A stretch of 64,000 nucleotides of DNA from Loigolactobacillus bifermentans DSM 20003. GTDB taxonomy: Bacteria; Bacillota; Bacilli; Lactobacillales; Lactobacillaceae. Under the pieces are notes generated by a model. That model had not been told where the DNA came from. It ran no database searches and saw only the letters and a list, made by a program, of their open reading frames with translations. Positions 62,137 through 64,000 of the stretch are shown here, piece by piece. The stretch is from NCBI RefSeq assembly GCF_001434575.1, contig NZ_AZDA01000013.1:1-64000 (forward strand), given 5' to 3'. Both the position numbers and the translations under genes were made by a program. How positions within the stretch are numbered: the first letter of the stretch is position 1; each line of letters opens with the position of its first letter.

Positions 62137-62234
62137 ACCTCCTAAGATCTCTAGGGTTAGATTTTGCTAACGCAAAATTTCATTTCGGAGGATGTCCATT
62201 CTGGCGGACGAAAACCATCACGCCAGAAACATGG
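62137..62234 (-). repeat. Orphan copy of the dispersed two-hairpin repeat
   Basis: On the minus strand H1 (62234-62193: CTGGCG with CGCCAG) is followed by TCCTCC (62191) and, 45 nt later, AGGAGG (62143-62138), with inner stem ATTTTGC/GCAAAAT. No start codon follows the AGGAGG at a usable distance, so this copy regulates no visible gene. It lies in the 316-bp gap between the HD hydrolase and arsR. Confidence 0.85.
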
Positions 62235-62299
62235 CATCTGAAAAAGAAATAAAATCGTCCTCTAACGTGCGCCATAATGCAGATTCCGACCTTTAACAG

Positions 62300-62343
62300 A
62301 AAAGCCCCCTAAGACTCAAAAAGCAGAGTCTCAGGGGGCTTTT
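62300..62343. terminator. Bidirectional terminator between HD hydrolase and arsR
   Basis: AAAAGCCCCCTAAGACTC and GAGTCTCAGGGGGCTTTT form a long stem over an 8-nt loop. Confidence 0.93.
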
Positions 62344-62387
62344 CGTTAATACTCGGAACCTAAACGCATTATAGCGCACTCACTTGA

Positions 62388-62714
62388 TTACTTATTTTTA
62401 GAATCCATTTCAGTTGCGTGCTGGATCATCTGTGAGAAAATGGTGATCACGTGGGTATCAGCTAATGCGTAATAAATGGTTTGACCGTCGCGACGATTTT
62501 TAACCAACCCAGCTTGTTTTAACGTTTGAAGTTGGTGGGAGATCGTTGACTGCGATTTACCAACCAGCGCAACGATTTCCGAAACAGGGCGTTCTGCTTC
62601 AAATAAAACGTATAAAATGCGAACCCGGGTCTTATCGCCTAGAATTTTAAACAAGGTCGTCATTTCATCTAAAACAGGTTCTTTCGGCACAACAAAATGT
62701 TTTTTGGTGTCCAA
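62388..62714 (-). CDS. ArsR/SmtB-family metal-sensing repressor
   Basis: I prefer the TTG at 62714 (MDTKKHFVV, 108 residues), because GGAAGGTG lies 9 nt upstream; the GTG at 62726 is inside that site. The winged helix has its recognition helix at about 55-71 (QSTISHQLQTLKQAGLV). Helix 5 carries D86, H88, H99 and E102, the exact D-x-H-x10-H-x2-E spacing of the zinc site in SmtB and CzrA; the CVC motif of cadmium/arsenic sensors is absent. A zinc sensor is inferred. No metal transporter adjoins it. Confidence 0.88.
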   Translation of the reverse strand: MDTKKHFVVPKEPVLDEMTTLFKILGDKTRVRILYVLFEAERPVSEIVALVGKSQSTISHQLQTLKQAGLVKNRRDGQTIYYALADTHVITIFSQMIQHATEMDSKNK

Positions 62715-62738
62715 ATTAACGTTCACCTTCCTTGTGAT

Positions 62739-63233
62739 TTATGCGATCGGGTTTAAAAGTTGTACCATATTATACCAAATGGTGTCACCATGGTCTGAAG
62801 CAGAGATGCCTTCATTGTGAAAGCCCGCCGCTTCATAAAATGGAATCAGCCGTTTTTCACAGGTTAAGGTCACCGTTTTGCGTTGTGCAGTTTGCGCTTG
62901 TTGGGCCAATGCGTTTAATAATGCTGTTGCAACGCCTTGGTGTTGGTGGTCTGGTGCAACTGCCAAGCCCAGGACACTTTGAAAACCGCCTGCTGGCAAA
63001 TTGGGTTGGGTTTTGGTAAATAAGTCATCGCTGAGAAACTCAGTCTCGATGACGGGACCGTTAATAAACCCGGCCACTTGGTCACGGATTTCAGCGATTA
63101 AAAAAGTATCAGGGATCGTGGTGATCCGGTTGCGAAAAGCGGCTTCTGTGGCAGCTTGTTCAGGCGTGAAGCCTGCTTGCTCAATGGCAAGTAATTCAGG
63201 TAGGTCGGTATTTTTGACGTGTCGAATGAACAT
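62739..63233 (-). CDS. GNAT-family N-acetyltransferase
   Basis: 164 residues from an ATG preceded by GAAGGAGACTTGAAAG. The acetyl-CoA loop is LGLAVAPDHQHQGVATALLNAL (about 90-111), matching Q/R-x-x-G-x-G/A; the N-terminal MFIRHVKNTDLPELLAIEQAGF and C-terminal FYEAAGFHNEG complete the fold. The domain resembles arylalkylamine acetyltransferase-like proteins, with unknown substrate. It may be read together with arsR, 12-25 bp downstream. Confidence 0.9.
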   Translation of the reverse strand: MFIRHVKNTDLPELLAIEQAGFTPEQAATEAAFRNRITTIPDTFLIAEIRDQVAGFINGPVIETEFLSDDLFTKTQPNLPAGGFQSVLGLAVAPDHQHQGVATALLNALAQQAQTAQRKTVTLTCEKRLIPFYEAAGFHNEGISASDHGDTIWYNMVQLLNPIA

Positions 63234-63257
63234 CTTTCAAGTCTCCTTCAGAATAGT

Positions 63258-64000
63258 TTAACTGTTTTTAAGGGTAGCTGATGTTAACGCCAAGGCTTGT
63301 TGTGGGGTTAACGTCAATTTAATAGCTGCTAATTGTTGAGTTTGTTGCACCGCGTTTAAGGCCGTTTGCACCGGTTGTGACCAAGCGGTGGGTAAGGCAA
63401 TATTGGTTAAACGTGCGTGAGCAGGAAGTTGCCAATACAGCTGGCCGCTAAGATCATATTGGGTTGCTTTAAAGGGATGCAGTAAAACGCGTTCAGCCGG
63501 GGCCCAGCCCGTTTGATCGAGCTGAAACCACAGTTTGTCGTGTAACACTTTACAACCTGTAATGGTGACTTGGCGTTGTGGTAACCAAGTGATCGGTTGA
63601 CTTTGTGCCGCCTGACCTGGGCCAGCCCATAACGTGGTTGTTGCCCGTAACGTGGCGGTTTGTCCAATATAAGGTGCTGCTAATACGGCAGCAGTCCCGA
63701 CATTCACGTCAGCGGCGTTTACCCACCGGCCATCCGCTAAGCGCAAGCGATTGCCACTTGGGCGATGTAAAATTGCGGTGACTTTCTCAGTTTGATTGGC
63801 CGCTAGCTGTTTGGTTTGATGAGTGCCAAGATAAGGATTTTCCCAAGTTTTGGTTTTGGTCAAACGATTGGTGACAGCAGTGAGGTCAACCGTTTGGTAA
63901 CGGGTATGCGCCGCCGCTTTGGCGTAAGTGGCGCCGATATTCGGGTAGTTGGTGATCAACCCATCAATATTGTCTGCTGTGAGTTGCGCGATCAGTTTGG
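63258..64000 (-). CDS. Glycerophosphodiester phosphodiesterase-like C-terminus with GW/SH3-like tail (5' partial)
   Basis: The frame is open to the window edge and runs on past it. The first visible residues, with NIDGLITNYPNIG, match the end of a GDPD barrel (the usual DGLITDYP strand). Then about 215 residues form probable SH3/GW-like repeats: PYLGTHQTKQLAANQTEKV, then APYIGQTATLRATTTLWAGPG. Such tails often hold proteins at the wall or teichoic acids. The catalytic part lies outside the window, so activity cannot be judged. Confidence 0.7.
   Translation of the reverse strand, partial: KLIAQLTADNIDGLITNYPNIGATYAKAAAHTRYQTVDLTAVTNRLTKTKTWENPYLGTHQTKQLAANQTEKVTAILHRPSGNRLRLADGRWVNAADVNVGTAAVLAAPYIGQTATLRATTTLWAGPGQAAQSQPITWLPQRQVTITGCKVLHDKLWFQLDQTGWAPAERVLLHPFKATQYDLSGQLYWQLPAHARLTNIALPTAWSQPVQTALNAVQQTQQLAAIKLTLTPQQALALTSATLKNS

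Overview
The window reads as a chromosomal segment of a low-to-moderate GC, Gram-positive lactic acid bacterium of the family Lactobacillaceae. The reasons are: a complete lactobacilli-type division and cell-wall (dcw) cluster flanked by small DUF4044 and DUF3397 genes, T-box leaders on valS, ileS and an amino-acid transporter, TTG/GTG starts with AGGAGG-type ribosome sites, PepV, RarA next to a 6S-like RNA and UspA, and EzrA/SepF/DivIVA division genes. DapF and an aspartokinase suggest a meso-diaminopimelate-type wall. I cannot name the species. No tRNA, rRNA, CRISPR array or prophage was recognised.

Layout. 1-1.77 kb: the 3' end of an IS200/IS605-type tnpB, then an 8-oxoguanine deaminase-like amidohydrolase. 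1.78-4.2 kb (minus strand): rarA, a 6S-like RNA, a small membrane protein and uspA. 4.3-7.1 kb: a divergent GshF-like ATP-grasp protein, a DUF1054 protein and a small protein. 7.2-8.5 kb (minus): rpsD with an S4-type leader, and a GAF-domain methionine sulfoxide reductase. 8.6-19.9 kb: ezrA, cysteine desulfurase with thiI, T-box-valS, a pentapeptide protein, folC, a HAD phosphatase, radC and csp. 20.2-24.2 kb: mreBCD and minCD, for rod shape and division-site placement. 24.2-26.8 kb: a polar amino-acid ABC transporter behind a T-box with a duplicated antiterminator/terminator module. 26.8-28.9 kb (minus): an aspartokinase, a repeat array and a DUF4044 mini-gene. 29.0-47.1 kb: DUF3397, mraZ-rsmH-ftsL-pbp2B-mraY-murD-murG-divIB, ftsA-ftsZ-ylmE-sepF-ylmG-ylmH-divIVA and T-box-ileS. 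47.2-64 kb: dapF, xpaC-telA, nudF, an unusual coiled-coil/GIY-YIG protein, a class A PBP, an EamA permease, hsp20, birA-bioY, three small genes, pepV, an HD hydrolase, an SmtB-like ArsR regulator, a GNAT and the end of a GDPD-like gene.

The most interesting signal not explained by ordinary genes is a dispersed repeat of about 98 bp. Seven copies of its first hairpin occur at four loci (18.73-18.94, 28.40-28.64, 42.32-42.45 and 62.14-62.23 kb). Each full unit forms two hairpins. The arms of both hairpins change in a compensatory way between copies. In front of radC and ylmH the last arm is the gene's own Shine-Dalgarno, paired with an upstream CCTCC. This is either a translation-control RNA element or a mobile structured repeat that inserts at ribosome binding sites. 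Other points of interest are the half-duplicated T-box, a probable three-box MraZ operator on the dcw promoter, the GIY-YIG protein with a possible second decayed nuclease domain, and a GshF relative whose ligase-1 domain looks degenerate.
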